64,000 bases of DNA, taken from the NCBI RefSeq assembly GCF_007830035.1, contig NZ_VLKN01000006.1:124001-188000 (forward strand), in the 5' to 3' direction. Numbering within the stretch: position 1 is the stretch's first letter; each line of letters opens with the position of its first letter. A program made the translations under genes and the position numbers. The DNA is from Luteimonas cucumeris (GTDB lineage Bacteria > Pseudomonadota > Gammaproteobacteria > Xanthomonadales > Xanthomonadaceae). Under the pieces are notes generated by a model that worked only from the letters and a program-made list of their open reading frames with translations, searched no databases and had not been told where the DNA came from. This document shows positions 62,733 through 64,000 of this stretch, in pieces.

Positions 62733-63989
62733 ATGAACCAGGACATCCATTTGGCGCCGATCGCCGCCGCCGAGCGGATCGAGACGATGGACGTGCTGCG
62801 CGGATTCGCGCTGCTCGGCATCCTGCTGATGAACATCGAGGCTTTCGTCGGCCCGTTGATGGAATCGGTCAACGGGATCAACCCGCGCTTCAGCGGCACC
62901 GATCGCTGGGTCGACGCGCTGATCTACGTGCTGGTGCAGGGCAAGTTCATCACCCTGTTCTCGCTGCTGTTCGGCATGGGCTTCGCGGTCATGCTCGATC
63001 GCGCGCAGGCGCGCGGCGACACCGGCGCCTGGCTGTATGCGCGGCGCCTGCTGGCGCTGCTGGGCATCGGCTTGGCGCACGCGGTGCTGATCTGGTCGGG
63101 CGACATCCTGGTGACGTACGCGCTGCTGGGTTTCGTATTGCTACTGTTCTTCCGCAGCACGCCGGTGTCGCGGCTGCCGAAATGGGGCATCGCGTTCTAC
63201 CTGCTGCCGATCCTGCTGACCTGGGTGATGGCGGCTTTCGGCCTGCTGGCGCAACACGATCCCCAGGCTGCCGCGGAATGGCAGAAGGCAATGGACACGC
63301 AGGGCCAGCAGATGGCGTCGCTGATCGAGGCGGAGCGGCTGGCCTATGGCTCAGGTACCTACGCGCAGGCCGTGGCGCAACGCGCGGTCGACACCGGCAC
63401 GATGATCGGCTTCCTTCCGTTCTTCGGAACCTCGATCCTGGGCATGTTCCTGTTCGGCGCGTGGTTCGTGCGCAGTGGCGTGATCCGCGATCCCGGTGCG
63501 CACCTGCCGCTGTTCCGGCGCCTGCTGGTCTGCGGCTTCGCATTCGGCTTGCCGCTGATGCTGTGGTCGGCGTGGATGCACCCGACGATGAGTTTTTCCG
63601 AAGTCAGCGCCGGCAGCGCGGCGGCGCAGACCGCGGCCCAGCTGGCCAACGTGTTGTTGTGCTTCGCCTACTTCTCGGCAATCGTGCTGCTGATGCAGCG
63701 GCCGGCATGGCAGGCCCGCCTGCGCTGGATGGCGCCGGCCGGACGGATGGCGTTGACCAATTACCTGATGCAGTCGGTGATCGCCACGGCGGTCTTCTAC
63801 GGCTATGGCCTGGGTTATTTCGAGCGCCTGCCGCGCGCATGGCAGCCACTGTTCGTCGTCGCAGTGTTTGCGCTGCAGGTGGTGTTGAGCCGCTGGTGGC
63901 TGTCGCGTTATCGCTACGGTCCGATGGAATGGCTGTGGCGTTGGTTGACCTATCTGGAGCGCCCGGCCATGCGGTTGTCGACGGCGTAG
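62733..63989 (+). CDS. DUF418 (YeiB-type) membrane protein
   Basis: 418 residues with about nine to ten helices. The start IETMDVLRGFALLGILLMNI is the DUF418 signature (R-G-F-A-L-L-G-I-L-L-x-N), followed by WVDALIYVLVQGKFITLFSL and LFGMGFAVMLDRAQARG. The C-terminus has GRMALTNYLMQSVIATAVFY (N-Y-L-x-Q-S motif). The family belongs to the acyltransferase-3-like superfamily; the substrate is unknown. The stop lies 11 bp before the end of the window. Confidence 0.92.
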   Translation: MNQDIHLAPIAAAERIETMDVLRGFALLGILLMNIEAFVGPLMESVNGINPRFSGTDRWVDALIYVLVQGKFITLFSLLFGMGFAVMLDRAQARGDTGAWLYARRLLALLGIGLAHAVLIWSGDILVTYALLGFVLLLFFRSTPVSRLPKWGIAFYLLPILLTWVMAAFGLLAQHDPQAAAEWQKAMDTQGQQMASLIEAERLAYGSGTYAQAVAQRAVDTGTMIGFLPFFGTSILGMFLFGAWFVRSGVIRDPGAHLPLFRRLLVCGFAFGLPLMLWSAWMHPTMSFSEVSAGSAAAQTAAQLANVLLCFAYFSAIVLLMQRPAWQARLRWMAPAGRMALTNYLMQSVIATAVFYGYGLGYFERLPRAWQPLFVVAVFALQVVLSRWWLSRYRYGPMEWLWRWLTYLERPAMRLSTA

Positions 63990-64000
63990 CGCGGAGGTCC

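Overview
This is a 64-kb piece of a high-GC gammaproteobacterial chromosome, most likely from the Xanthomonadaceae (Lysobacteraceae: Lysobacter, Luteimonas or Stenotrophomonas relatives). The evidence is a complete L1-type subclass B3 metallo-beta-lactamase, many Xanthomonadaceae-type small hypothetical proteins, GCG/CGC-rich codon use throughout, and short interspersed repeats of the kind scattered in these genomes. The taxon is an inference from gene content; no rRNA or tRNA gene is present to confirm it. Coding density is high and about 72 genes are supported. I see no phage, integrase, transposase, CRISPR array or other sign of a large mobile element.

Layout. 1-5.3 kb: exported or stress-type small proteins (SRPBCC proteins, YceI, two GFA-fold proteins around a DUF6958-like protein) and an exported proline-iminopeptidase-like hydrolase. 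5.5-13.6 kb: MATE exporter, an unusual zinc-ribbon/SDR fusion, an acetyltransferase, a ClpP-like lipoprotein, a methyltransferase coupled to a cysteine-cluster protein, and small unknowns. 13.6-20.9 kb: S4 protein-LemA-DUF2207 group, an ECF sigma factor with a membrane partner, and the DEAD-box helicase deaD. 20.9-25.5 kb: exported msrB-msrA pair, divergent from an AraC-VOC-DUF3237-cupin run, then an EamA exporter. 25.5-26.5 kb: a 1-kb gene-free stretch packed with a structured repeat family; another copy lies at 48.9 kb.

26.5-33.8 kb: MHS-type MFS transporter, an ATP/ADP-translocase-like protein, a Tat-exported aldo/keto reductase, DUF72, AraC and a serine beta-lactamase-fold hydrolase. 33.9-39 kb: a tight three-gene operon of an M1 metallopeptidase, a six-helix membrane protein and a DUF885 hydrolase. 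39-45 kb: GFA protein, DUF2785, a LysR/EamA divergent pair, and a Tat-exported metallo-hydrolase followed by a cupin and a fused cyclase-family protein. 45-52 kb: speG, a cyclophilin, a YadGH-like ABC exporter, the intracellular polyhydroxybutyrate depolymerase phaZ, and a PadR/HAAS membrane-protein pair.

52-64 kb: TfoX-N protein, methyltransferase, HemJ-like protein, exported alkaline phosphatase, DAACS symporter with a coupled acetyltransferase, the B3 beta-lactamase coupled to a Nudix hydrolase, thioesterase, lipase, two tandem NlpC/P60 endopeptidases, slyD and a DUF418 membrane protein. The recurring theme is envelope work: many signal peptides, lipoboxes and Tat signals, exported peptidases, and small exporters. 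The least explained items are the structured repeat family, an orphan plus-strand intrinsic terminator upstream of the beta-lactamase (candidate sRNA), the non-canonical SDR, the cyclase fusion with a degenerate metal motif, and the M1/6TM/DUF885 operon.
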